Notes under the pieces: generated by a model | What the model was told of the DNA's origin: nothing | Seen by the model: only the letters and a program-made list of their open reading frames with translations | Database searches by the model: none | Assembly (NCBI GenBank): GCA_963756455.1 | Contig: CAVWNC010000003.1 | Span: 1,798,001 to 1,862,000, forward strand | Length of the DNA: 64,000 nucleotides | DNA from: DASQPA01 sp963756455 | GTDB lineage: Bacteria; Acidobacteriota; Thermoanaerobaculia; Multivoradales; UBA5704 | Direction of reading: 5' to 3' | Shown here: piece after piece, positions 28,300 through 36,268 of the stretch | How the letters are laid out: each line of letters begins with the position of its first letter | How positions within the stretch are numbered: position 1 is the first letter of the stretch | Program-made: the position numbers and the translations under genes

Positions 28300-29286
28300 A
28301 TGCGCGCCCCACGGAAGAGTCTCCGTTTCACGGTCCTCGCCGCCGGTCTTGCCATCGCTCTCGGCCTCGCGCCCTCCCTCGGCGCCGAGGTCCGGGTCCT
28401 CGGCTATACCGACGTCGCCGGGCCCGGCTACGACCACTTAGACGAGATCGACGGCCGCGGAGCGGGCACCAACGTCGCCTTCGTCAATTTCGACGCGGAC
28501 TGGACGCGGACCGACCTCGCGACCGTCCTGGGCGACTTCGAGAGCGCCGGGCGGCGGGCCGCGCTCCTCCTCGACAACCTTTTCTTCCGGCGCTTCTCTG
28601 CCGCTTCCTCTCCCTGCGTCGACGCCCAGGGCCCCTTCGTCACCGGTCTGCGGGCCAACTGGCGGAGCCGGCTCGCCAGCTTCGCCCGCGTCCATGGCGC
28701 GCGGATCCACCCGGAGAGCGTCGGGTTCGTGATCGTCCAGAGCGAGGTCAACAACACCTGCACCGCGCTCGGCGACGTCGAGGCCGCCGCGGTGGCGGTG
28801 AAAGCTGCTTTCCCCGGCATTCCGGTGGTCATGGGCTACGGCCGTTCCCCGGGCGCCCAGCCGGCGCCGGAGTCGATCCCGGCGGACGTCGACTGGGTGG
28901 GCTTCTACAAATACGGGACCTTCGATCCGGGGGACCCCGGGCATCCGTGGAACGCCGACGACCAGTACCTGGTGGAGTTCTCCAGCCTGCTCGGCAAGCT
29001 CGCCGAAAACCAACGGATCCTCCTCGGTCCCGACGCCTTCTGGGGCAGCTTCCTGCACGCGGGCCTCAACAGCCAGAAAGGCCCGCATACGGGCTGGCCC
29101 CCCTGGTACCTCCAGTACGTCGCCCTCAACTACGAGCGGTTCGCCTTGACGCAACCGAAGGTCGTCGGGATGTTCTTCTATCGCTGGTCCAATCGCGATG
29201 CGGATCTCATCGGCACGGCGAACCTCCCCCCGGTCGTGCGTGCCCGGCACCGGGAGATCGGCTGTCGCAACCTGGGATGCCCCTGA
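28300..29286 (+). CDS. Secreted protein, possible TIM-barrel glycosidase-like
   Basis: A 328-residue protein with a signal peptide (FTVLAAGLAIALGLAPSLGA) and a mature part with alternating strand-helix pattern: VRVLGYTDVAGPGYDHLDEI, VAFVNFDADW, RRAALLLDNLFF, VGFVIVQSEVNN, IPVVMGYGRSP, VDWVGFYKYGTFDP, and VVGMFFYRWSN. This spacing suggests a TIM barrel such as those in glycosidases, with candidate acids in QSEVNN and FDPGDP. I do not recognise a defined family. The ATG at 28300 is preferred over an upstream GTG inside the palindrome. Confidence 0.6.
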   Translation: MRAPRKSLRFTVLAAGLAIALGLAPSLGAEVRVLGYTDVAGPGYDHLDEIDGRGAGTNVAFVNFDADWTRTDLATVLGDFESAGRRAALLLDNLFFRRFSAASSPCVDAQGPFVTGLRANWRSRLASFARVHGARIHPESVGFVIVQSEVNNTCTALGDVEAAAVAVKAAFPGIPVVMGYGRSPGAQPAPESIPADVDWVGFYKYGTFDPGDPGHPWNADDQYLVEFSSLLGKLAENQRILLGPDAFWGSFLHAGLNSQKGPHTGWPPWYLQYVALNYERFALTQPKVVGMFFYRWSNRDADLIGTANLPPVVRARHREIGCRNLGCP

Positions 29287-29482
29287 GCCGGGCCTCCGGG
29301 TGCGTCCACGAGAGGGAGCGCCGGTGTCCCCTCGAGGTGTCTCCTCAGGCCTTCGTTGTCCGGCAGTAAGATCAACAAAATCAATGACTTGAGGCGGACC
29401 GTGGACGATCCCAGGCCAGGTCCCGAAGTTGCAATCCTTCAGGTTCAGACTCCGGTGGATGACCGGAGCGAAGGAGAACCTG

Positions 29483-30070
29483 ATGAGTCACGCCAAGAAA
29501 CTTCCCCTCATTTTCAGCCTGCTGACCGTTCTCGCCGCAACCTCCGTGACGGTGGGTACCGCCGGCGCGGCCGCGACTCCCGAAGCCGCGGTCCATTCCG
29601 AGCGTTTCACCGGTGCCCTGGTCAGTCTGTACGCCGGCGCCCGGTCCAGCCGGCCGTTCACCCTCTCGGTCAACCACTACTCGGACCCGGCCGAGCTCCA
29701 GAAGATCAGCCACATGTTGGCGAAGACGGGCCCCTACGCGCTGCGCGACCGCCTGTTCAAGGAAGATGCCGGCACCCTGAGCTTCGGGGGCGGGATCGGC
29801 TATCCGGTCGCCGCCGTCTTCGCCGAGGATTCGCCCACCGGGCGCACTCTCCGGGTCCTCTTCAACCGGCCCCTCCGGAGCTTTGAGGTCGCCCGCATCA
29901 CCCGTTCGTCGAAGTACCCCTTCGGCTACCTGGAGCTCCACCTCGACAAGAACGACAACGGCGACGGCAAGATGATCGCCGCCGCGAGGCTCCATCCGAA
30001 CGGCGACACCCTGGACGTCGTGAGCCTCGGCAGCCAGCCCTTACGGCTCGTCGACATCCGCGCCAATTAG
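29483..30070 (+). CDS. Hypothetical secreted protein
   Basis: A 195-residue protein. It has a signal peptide (LPLIFSLLTVLAATSVTVGT, cleavage near AGAAA) and a compact mature domain with FTLSVNHYSDPAELQKISHM and LRVLFNRPLRSFEVARITRS. GGAG lies before the ATG. Such small exported proteins are frequent in Acidobacteria-like genomes, but I cannot assign a function. A strong hairpin follows the stop. Confidence 0.65.
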   Translation: MSHAKKLPLIFSLLTVLAATSVTVGTAGAAATPEAAVHSERFTGALVSLYAGARSSRPFTLSVNHYSDPAELQKISHMLAKTGPYALRDRLFKEDAGTLSFGGGIGYPVAAVFAEDSPTGRTLRVLFNRPLRSFEVARITRSSKYPFGYLELHLDKNDNGDGKMIAAARLHPNGDTLDVVSLGSQPLRLVDIRAN

Positions 30071-30095
30071 CTGCCAACGCACGGGCTTAACCGGT

Positions 30096-30125
30096 CTTCC
30101 CCAGCCTGACGACAGGCTGGGGAAG
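30096..30125. terminator. 13-bp perfect hairpin between converging genes
   Basis: CTTCCCCAGCCTG pairs with its exact complement around the loop ACGA. No U-run follows, so it is a terminator-like or transcript-protecting stem. Confidence 0.5.
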
Positions 30126-30149
30126 CGGCTTCTCGGCCTGGGCGGCGGT

Positions 30150-30605
30150 CTACGGGCGGTAGGCGCCGGCCCTCCGCGGCTGGGTCAGCTCGGCGCGAAG
30201 ATCCTCGACTCCCGTCGCGAGCCGGATGAGGTCGCCGCGCACCGAGCCCTCGGCGAGCAGGGCGACGATGTGCTGGTTGAGGCTCGCGTCCTGCCGGTGC
30301 GCCTCCCGCGCCAGCTTGCGGTGGAGAGCGCGGGGCAGGCGGAGGAGCAGGCGACCGCTGTAGTTCTCGTCGGCCGGGGGAAGCGGGATCTCATCTCCAT
30401 GGGCGTAGGCGGTCTCGATCCAGAGCCGGCGGGCGTCCTCGATGAGCGCATAGACTTCGGCCAGGCTATCGCCTTGGGTGAGACATCCAGGCAGATCCTC
30501 CACCTCGGCCACGAATCCGCCGTCGGGCTCCGGGTGGAGGGTCACGGGATATTGCAGGGCGAGATATTCGGCGAGCGGACGGCGCTCGGCTTCATCTTTC
30601 TTCAT
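30150..30605 (-). CDS. HicB-like protein with C-terminal ribbon-helix-helix region
   Basis: A 151-residue protein. Residues about 14-75 are a HicB domain (YPVTLHPEPDGGFVAEVEDL, PGCLTQGDSLAEVYALIEDA). Residues 80-125 (SGRLLLRLPRALHRKLAREA then SLNQHIVALLAEG) form the strand-helix-helix expected of an Arc/MetJ-type DNA-binding domain. No HicA gene is adjacent on either side, so it is an orphan antitoxin or regulator. It is divergent from the exonuclease gene. Confidence 0.8.
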   Translation of the reverse strand: MKKDEAERRPLAEYLALQYPVTLHPEPDGGFVAEVEDLPGCLTQGDSLAEVYALIEDARRLWIETAYAHGDEIPLPPADENYSGRLLLRLPRALHRKLAREAHRQDASLNQHIVALLAEGSVRGDLIRLATGVEDLRAELTQPRRAGAYRP

Positions 30606-30728
30606 GCCATCTCTCCAGATCGAGCAGGGCGACGCGACCTTCAGTAGATATCACAAGCAGTATCACTTCGCAATTCTCCCATCGCTCAGGGCAATCGGAA
30701 GGGGCACGAAGCACGGTAGAGTCCGGCC

Positions 30729-31660
30729 ATGACTTCGGCGCCGAGCGTCTACCTGATCGATGCCTCCCCGTACATCTTCCGGGCCTACTTCTCCCTGCCG
30801 GACAGCCTGCGCGATCCGGAGGGCCGGCCGGTGCAGGCGGTCTACGGTTTCGCGAGCTTCCTTCTGAAGCTGATCGCGGACGAGCGCCCGAGCCACCTTG
30901 GGGTGACGTTCGACCGCAGCCTGACGACGAGCTTCAGGAACGATCTCTATCCCGCCTACAAGGCTCAGCGCCCCCTGCCGCCGCCGGAGCTCGAGGCGCA
31001 GCTCACCGCCTGCGAGGAGATGGCGGCGGCGCTCGGGGCCGCCACCTTCGTCGACCTCGTCTATGAGGCCGACGACCTGATCGCCACCCTCTGCGAGCGG
31101 CTGGCGGGGGAGCGGCTCCCTGCCGATACCCGGGTGGTCGTCGTCACCTCGGATAAAGACCTCGCCCAGCTGGTTGACGAGCGGACCTCGCTCTACGACT
31201 TCGGCAAGGGGGTGCGGATGACCGCGGCGGAGGTCAAGGAGAAGTTCGGCGTCCGGCCGGACCAGGTGACCGATCTCCTCGGCCTCGCCGGTGACGCGGT
31301 CGACAACATCCCTGGGGTCAAGGGGATCGGCAAGAAGACGGCGGCCGACCTCCTCGCCCGCTTCGATCACCTGGAGGATCTCTACGCGCGGCTCGAAGAG
31401 GTGCGCCAGACCCCGCGATCCGCGGCGGCAAGGCGCTCTACGTCAAGCTTCAGGAGGCGCGCGAGATGGCCTTTCTCTCGAAGCGCCTGGCGACCGTCGC
31501 CCGGGACGCCCCCCTCCCGGCCGGCTTTGAAAACCTGGCGGGGCTCGAATACAGGGGCGCCGACCGGGCGGCGGTCGAGCCGCTCTGCCTACGGCTGGGG
31601 TTCAAATCGCTACCGAAGCGGATCGAACGCTGGCGTCCGGCCGATCAGGCGGCCGGCTAG
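30729..31660 (+). CDS. 5'-3' exonuclease of the DNA polymerase I N-terminal type (frameshifted)
   Basis: With the frame restored the product has about 310 residues. It begins VYLIDASPYIFRAYFSLPDS, carries LGVTFDRSLTTSFRNDLYPA YKAQR in parts, the metal-site acids in EADDLIATL and VVTSDKDLAQLVD, and the helix-hairpin-helix region NIPGVKGIGKKTAADLLARF. It removes RNA primers or flaps. The frame breaks at about 31416-31418, where one base is missing between RQTP and the IRGGKALYVKLQEAREMAFL continuation. The ATG lies 6 nt after a -10-like TAGAGT with no ribosome site. Error or true lesion cannot be told apart here. Confidence 0.85.
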
Positions 31661-31686
31661 AGTCTTGCCCTGGAGAGAGCTGCGGA

Positions 31687-32457
31687 ATGAATCCTCTGAT
31701 CGAGCTGCACGACCTCGCCCGGAGCTACGGCGCTCGGGCTGCCGTGCGCGGGGTGACGCTCTCGATCGCCGGCGGGGAGATCTTCGGCCTCCTCGGTCCC
31801 AACGGAGCGGGGAAGTCGACCACTTTGAAGATGCTCGCCACCCTCCTCCTGCCGAGCACCGGCCGGGGGCGGATCGCGGGCTAGGACCTGGTGACGGAGG
31901 CCGACTCCGTCCGCCGGCACATCGGCTACGTCCCCGAAGGGGCCGAGCTCTACGACGTCTTGACCGGCGAAGAGTTCCTCGACCTCGTGCGCGACCTCCA
32001 CCGACTGCCCATCACCCTGGCGCAGAGCCGCCGTTCCCCCCTCCTCCAGGCGTTCGGCCTGGAAGACGAGATCCGCCGTCCGATCGGCGAGTACTCGAAG
32101 GGGATGAAGCAGAAGCTCCTCCTGATCGCCGCCCTCCAGGACGATCCCGAAGTCCTCCTCCTGGATGAGCCCTTGGACGGTCTCGACGTCAACGCCCAGG
32201 AAGCCTTGAAGCATCTCCTCCGCGAGCGGGCGGCGGCCGGTGGCTGCGTCGTCTACTCGTCGCACATCCTGGAGGTGGTCGAGAAGCTCTGCACCCGGGT
32301 CGCGATCCTCGCCGAGGGTCGGGTGGCGGCGGTGGGGAGCCCGCGGGAGCTCCTGGAGGAGAGCGCGGAAGGCTCGCTCTCCGAGCTCTTCCTGCGCATC
32401 ACGGGTCCCGGGGGAAACGGTGAAGCGCGCGAGTGGGCCTTGCCGGCGGAGCCTTGA
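31687..32457 (+). CDS. ABC transporter ATP-binding protein (internal amber codon)
   Basis: The frame encodes about 256 residues if TAG at 31882-31884 is read through. Walker A is LLGPNGAGKSTT, the signature region is IGEYSKGMKQKLLLIAALQD (a variant of LSGGQ), Walker B is EVLLLDEPLDGLD, and the switch histidine is in VVYSSHILEV. The stop falls at the position usually occupied by tyrosine in the GYDL segment before VTEADSVRRHIGYVPEG; a single base change from TAC would explain it. It overlaps the permease start (TTGA). Type: ABC-2 export or transport of unknown substrate. A shorter GTG start at 31891 lacks Walker A. Confidence 0.82.
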
Positions 32458-33623
32458 GAGCGGTGGGGACCGAGACCCTGTTGCGCGCGCTGGGCGCCGA
32501 TCCGGCGGTCTTCCGCCCGGTCTACCGGGTGCAGAAGCTCATGCTCCGTCGCCGGTCGAAGATGGTCCGGCGGAACCTGAGCGGCATCCAACCCTTCGTC
32601 CTCCTCTGCGTCATGTGTGCTCTCTGCGGCCTCGTGTCGGCCCTCGGAGTCGTGAACGGCACGGCCTTCCGGGGAGGCGGCTTCGGCCTCACCCTCGGCT
32701 GTTACATCCTCCTCATGATCGTCCTGACCGACGACGCCGACGCCCTCGTCCATCCCGCCGATCACCTGGCCTTGGCCGCCCATCCGCACGACGACCGCGC
32801 GGCCTTCGGGCGTCTGGCGAGCGGGCTTGGCACCCGCCTGCTCGAACCGGAACGACGGCGCCGGGTCCGCTGGCTCCGGTCGCTCCGGTCGTCCCGGCGG
32901 AACGCCGGGGCCGTCGACGGAGGCGGGCTCGCTCTCCTGCTCCCCTTGGAAGGACGCCGGCTGCTCAAGCTCCTCGCCGTTCACCTCCGCTCGGATTGGC
33001 GGGTCGGCTCCGAGATCCTCTCTTTGCCGGTCCTCGCTCTGTTCATGGGCTACCGCTCTGCCAAGCCCGACGATCCGACCGGCGGCGCGATGATCGTCTT
33101 CCTCTACGGTTGGCTCCTCTTCGCGAGCACGGACACCCTGACCCGCAGCCGTCGGCCGGCGAGTCTCTGGTGGCTTCTCGTCGGTCCGGTCGATCGCGGG
33201 CGCTTCTCGTTCTCGACGGTCTACCTCCTGCGGCTCCTCTTTCTCGTCCCCGCGACCCTCGCCCTTCTCCTCCTGGGCCTCCGCGCCGCGGTAGCCTTGC
33301 CGGAAAGGCTTTCCCTCCTAGTCGAGATGATCCTCTTTGGCGACCTCATGCTCCTCCTCGGCAAGGTCGTCTGTCCGCAGTTCCCCTTTTCCCTTCCGTC
33401 GCGGCGCGAGGGGGGAGGGGCGGGGGCGGCCCTGCCGGCAGTTTTCGGCGGTGCCCTGGCGAGCGGGGTCGGGGTCGGCTTGGTGCTCCTCTCCCGGCGC
33501 TACGGGAAGCTTGGAGTGCTCGCCGGAGTTCTGCTCTTCCTCCTTCTCCACCCGCCGACGGTGCTCTGGGCGCGACGGCGGACGGCGGAGGCGGTGGCCG
33601 GGTTGGAGATCGCCGAGCTGTAG
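32454..33623 (+). CDS. ABC-2-like permease, probably with an internal deletion
   Basis: A 389-residue membrane protein starting at TTG, 4-nt overlap with the ATPase. Two N-terminal hydrophobic segments (FVLLCVMCALCGLVSALGVV, FGLTLGCYILLMIVL) and four or so C-terminal ones (LLRLLFLVPATLALLLLGLR, LSLLVEMILFGDLMLLLGKV, GVGVGLVLLSRR, GVLLFLLLHPPTVLW) are separated by a long Arg-rich stretch (near LEPERRRRVRWLRSLRSSRR) with no helices. The middle helices expected of such a permease are missing, which suggests an in-frame deletion. Together with the amber codon in its ATPase this transporter may be non-functional. Confidence 0.6.
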   Translation: MRAVGTETLLRALGADPAVFRPVYRVQKLMLRRRSKMVRRNLSGIQPFVLLCVMCALCGLVSALGVVNGTAFRGGGFGLTLGCYILLMIVLTDDADALVHPADHLALAAHPHDDRAAFGRLASGLGTRLLEPERRRRVRWLRSLRSSRRNAGAVDGGGLALLLPLEGRRLLKLLAVHLRSDWRVGSEILSLPVLALFMGYRSAKPDDPTGGAMIVFLYGWLLFASTDTLTRSRRPASLWWLLVGPVDRGRFSFSTVYLLRLLFLVPATLALLLLGLRAAVALPERLSLLVEMILFGDLMLLLGKVVCPQFPFSLPSRREGGGAGAALPAVFGGALASGVGVGLVLLSRRYGKLGVLAGVLLFLLLHPPTVLWARRRTAEAVAGLEIAEL

Positions 33624-33641
33624 CGCTATGCTCCCTTCCCC

Positions 33642-34532
33642 ATGTCCGAGCCGCGAGATTTCCCCGAGCCTTCCCCGCCTGAGCCTCCCGAGGAGGGTGC
33701 TTCGATTCTGCGCCAGTTCCTCGGCCTCTTCGTCGTGCCGCTCCTCGTCGTCCTCCTCTGCGTCGCCGTCTTCATCGGCTTCGGCTGGATCGCGCACGAC
33801 CGGCTGACGACGGCCGACTGTCTGAACGACCTGCAGTCGGGCTGGAAGCCGCGGCGGACCCAGGCGGCCTACGAGCTGTCGAAGATCCTCACCAACGATC
33901 CCCATGCCCTCGACCAGGAGCCCGGGGCGCGCGATCAGGTGCGCCGGATGTTCCAGTCGGCGAGCGAGCCGGAGGTCAAGCAGTACCTCGCCTTGGTCCT
34001 CGGCCGCACCCAGGATGCCCAGGCGGTGCCGCTCCTTTCGGCGGCCTTGAAAGATCCGAACGACAAGACCCGCATCTACTCCCTCTGGGCCCTGGGGTCG
34101 CTCGGCGACCGCACGGCCGAGGGCGCGATCGTCGAGGCCCTCGGCGATCCCGACCCCGGCATCCGCAAGACCGCCGCCTTCGCCCTCGGCGAGCTCCACG
34201 ACCCGGCCGTCATTCCGAAGCTTCAGCCGCATCTGGAGGACGGGGTCGCCGACGTACGCTGGAACGCCGCCCTCTCTCTCGCCCATCTGGGCGACAGGTC
34301 GGCCGTGCCGGTGCTCGAGACGATGGTCGATCGGAAGCTTCTCGCCCAGGTTCCCGACATCAGTCGCGACCAGCAGGAGGAGGCGATGCTCTCCGGCCTC
34401 GCCGCCCTGGGCGCGGTGGCCGACAAGGCGGAGATCCCCGCTCTCGACCGGATCGCGGGCAACGACCCCAGCCTCAAGGTCCGCCAGGCGGCGATCGAGG
34501 CCAAGCAGGCGATCGCGAAGCGCGGGGCCTGA
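33642..34532 (+). CDS. Membrane-anchored HEAT-repeat protein
   Basis: A 296-residue protein. It has an N-terminal cytosolic Pro/Glu-rich tail, one membrane helix (FLGLFVVPLLVVLLCVAVFI, residues about 26-50), then HEAT-type repeats with the units AVPLLSAALKDPNDKTRIYS, AEGAIVEALGDPDPGIRKTA and VIPKLQPHLEDGVADVRWNA. HEAT repeats mediate protein contacts. A -10-like TATGCT lies 9 nt before the ATG. It is closely followed (10 nt) by the HD-domain gene. Confidence 0.82.
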   Translation: MSEPRDFPEPSPPEPPEEGASILRQFLGLFVVPLLVVLLCVAVFIGFGWIAHDRLTTADCLNDLQSGWKPRRTQAAYELSKILTNDPHALDQEPGARDQVRRMFQSASEPEVKQYLALVLGRTQDAQAVPLLSAALKDPNDKTRIYSLWALGSLGDRTAEGAIVEALGDPDPGIRKTAAFALGELHDPAVIPKLQPHLEDGVADVRWNAALSLAHLGDRSAVPVLETMVDRKLLAQVPDISRDQQEEAMLSGLAALGAVADKAEIPALDRIAGNDPSLKVRQAAIEAKQAIAKRGA

Positions 34533-34542
34533 AGGGAGACAT

Positions 34543-35115
34543 TTGGGTCCCAACGCCACTCTCCTGGACCTCCTCCTGGAGCTCCAAGTTCTGGACCGCG
34601 TGCCGCGGACCGGCTTCGTTCTGCGCGGGGTCACCGACCCGGAGAGCGTCACCGAGCACAGCTGGCACGTCCTCTTCCTCGTCTGGTCGCTGGGCGCCCG
34701 CATCCCGGGGATCGACATCGCCCGGGCGGTCGAGATCGCCCTCATCCACGACCTCGCCGAAATCCGGATCGGCGATCTCCCCCGCACCTCCGCCCACTAT
34801 TTTCCCGCCGGCGCCAAGAAGGCGGCCGAGGCCGCGGCGATGGCCGACGTCCTCGCCCCGCTGCCGCGGGCGCAGGAGCTGTTCGCCGAGTACCTGGCCG
34901 CCGCCACCCCCGAGGCGCGGCTGGTCAAGGCCTGCGACAAGCTGCAGATGATGATCAAGGTGACGCTCTACGAGCGCTGGGGCGAGGGCGCGCTCGCCGA
35001 GTTCTGGGACAACCCCGACAATTTTCCGGATCTCGGTTTCGCCCCCGTGGCCGAGATCTTCGCCGAGCTCCGCGAGCGCCGGGACTGGCATGTGCGCCTG
35101 AAGACGGGGAACTGA
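34543..35115 (+). CDS. HD-domain nucleotidase-like protein (YfbR-like)
   Basis: A 190-residue HD hydrolase. Metal ligands are in TEHSWHVLFL and ALIHDLAEIRIGD, with a third Asp in KACDKLQMMIKV. The pattern resembles YfbR-type 5'-deoxyribonucleotidases that act on dNMPs. The start is the TTG at 34543; no better codon precedes it. It is 4 nt upstream of the MOSC gene, so the pair is probably cotranscribed with the HEAT gene. Confidence 0.85.
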   Translation: MGPNATLLDLLLELQVLDRVPRTGFVLRGVTDPESVTEHSWHVLFLVWSLGARIPGIDIARAVEIALIHDLAEIRIGDLPRTSAHYFPAGAKKAAEAAAMADVLAPLPRAQELFAEYLAAATPEARLVKACDKLQMMIKVTLYERWGEGALAEFWDNPDNFPDLGFAPVAEIFAELRERRDWHVRLKTGN

Positions 35116-35119
35116 CGCC

Positions 35120-35797
35120 GTGGGAGCCCGGCAGGCCTTTCGGATCGCCGCTCTCTGGCGCTATCCCGTCAAGTCGATGGCAGGCGAACCGCTCGAACGT
35201 GCCGAGCTGGGCGCGGACGGGGTTGCCGGCGACCGCCGAATCCAGGTCTTCGACACCCGGGGGCGGCTCTTGACCGCCCGCACCCACCCCCACCTCCTGG
35301 GGCACCACGCGACTCTCGGTCCCTTCGACCCCAGCGATCCCGGCCCTCCGGTTCTCGTCGATGGTCGTCCCTGGCGGGACGCCGAGGTCGCCAGGGATGT
35401 CGAGGCTGCCGGCGGCCCCGGCGCCCACCTGGCCGCGACCGACTCTCTCCGCCGTTTCGACGTCCTCCCTCTCCTCGTCGCGACCGACGGCGCGCTCGCG
35501 GCCTTCGGCCACGATCCCCGCCGGCTGCGCCCCAACCTGGTGATCGGCGGCGTCCCCGGTCTCGCCGAGCGCGAATGGGAGGGCCGGCAGCTACGGATCG
35601 GCACGAGCGGGGTGACCGTCGGCCTCGAACGGCTCCGCCAGCGCTGCGTCATGACCACCTTCGATCCCGACACCCAGGAGCAGGACGTGGCGGTCTTCAA
35701 CGGCATCCAGCGCGATTTCGGCGGCCTCCTCGCCCTGAACGCCTTCGTCGTCCAGGGCGGGAGGATCGCGGTGGGCGATCCGGTCGAGCTCGTTTGA
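35120..35797 (+). CDS. MOSC domain protein
   Basis: A 225-residue protein with a MOSC N-terminal beta-barrel (IAALWRYPVKSMAGEPLERA, GVAGDRRIQVFDTRGRLLTA) and a C-terminal MOSC sulphur-carrier domain (RLRPNLVIGG, GLERLRQRCVMTTFDPDTQE). The conserved cysteine is in QRCVMTT. Such proteins bind molybdenum cofactor or detoxify N-hydroxylated compounds. GTG start at 35120. It converges on the OsmC gene with a 2-nt gap. Confidence 0.85.
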   Translation: MGARQAFRIAALWRYPVKSMAGEPLERAELGADGVAGDRRIQVFDTRGRLLTARTHPHLLGHHATLGPFDPSDPGPPVLVDGRPWRDAEVARDVEAAGGPGAHLAATDSLRRFDVLPLLVATDGALAAFGHDPRRLRPNLVIGGVPGLAEREWEGRQLRIGTSGVTVGLERLRQRCVMTTFDPDTQEQDVAVFNGIQRDFGGLLALNAFVVQGGRIAVGDPVELV

Positions 35798-35799
35798 GC

Positions 35800-36210
35800 C
35801 TAATCCGGATAGACGAACCGGATCTCCTTTTCGATCTCCGGCAGCAGGCTCTTGTGCACCGGGCAGGTGTGCGCGGCGCGTTCGAGCTTCGTCCGCTGGT
35901 CGGGGGAGAGACCGGCCGGCATGTGGACCTCGACCGGCAGGCTGGCGATCCGCCGCGGGTCGCTCTGCATGTGCTTGGAGACTTTGAAGGAGGCGCTCGT
36001 GAAGTCGATCCCCTCGCGCTCGGCGACGATCGCCACGGTGGTCACGATGCACGACCCGAGGGCCGCCGCCACCAGGTCGGTGGGGGAGAAGGAGCTGCCA
36101 TCCCCCTTGTTGTCGACCGGCGCCGCGGTCGTAAGCTTCATCCCCGAGGGACCGTGGAGGAGCTCCATCTTGAGGTTGCCTTCGTAGGTGCCCGTGATCT
36201 CGACCGCCAT
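35800..36210 (-). CDS. OsmC family peroxiredoxin-like protein
   Basis: A 136-residue protein with the two redox cysteines of the OsmC/Ohr fold: LGSCIVTTVAIVAEREGI and HTCPVHKSLLPEIE. The SSFSPTDLVAAALGSC segment is typical. It probably reduces organic or fatty-acid hydroperoxides. Two small ORFs could overlap but lack family features. It is transcribed alone. Confidence 0.9.
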   Translation of the reverse strand: MAVEITGTYEGNLKMELLHGPSGMKLTTAAPVDNKGDGSSFSPTDLVAAALGSCIVTTVAIVAEREGIDFTSASFKVSKHMQSDPRRIASLPVEVHMPAGLSPDQRTKLERAAHTCPVHKSLLPEIEKEIRFVYPD

Positions 36211-36268
36211 CCTACCTCCCGTTCAAAAAGAGCCCCTACCTTATACCTTACCGGGCATCCTCATACCC

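Noticed and set aside
31882..31884. TAG in the ABC ATPase as pyrrolysine
   Set aside because: The position is normally tyrosine, no Pyl machinery is seen, and a single base change explains it.
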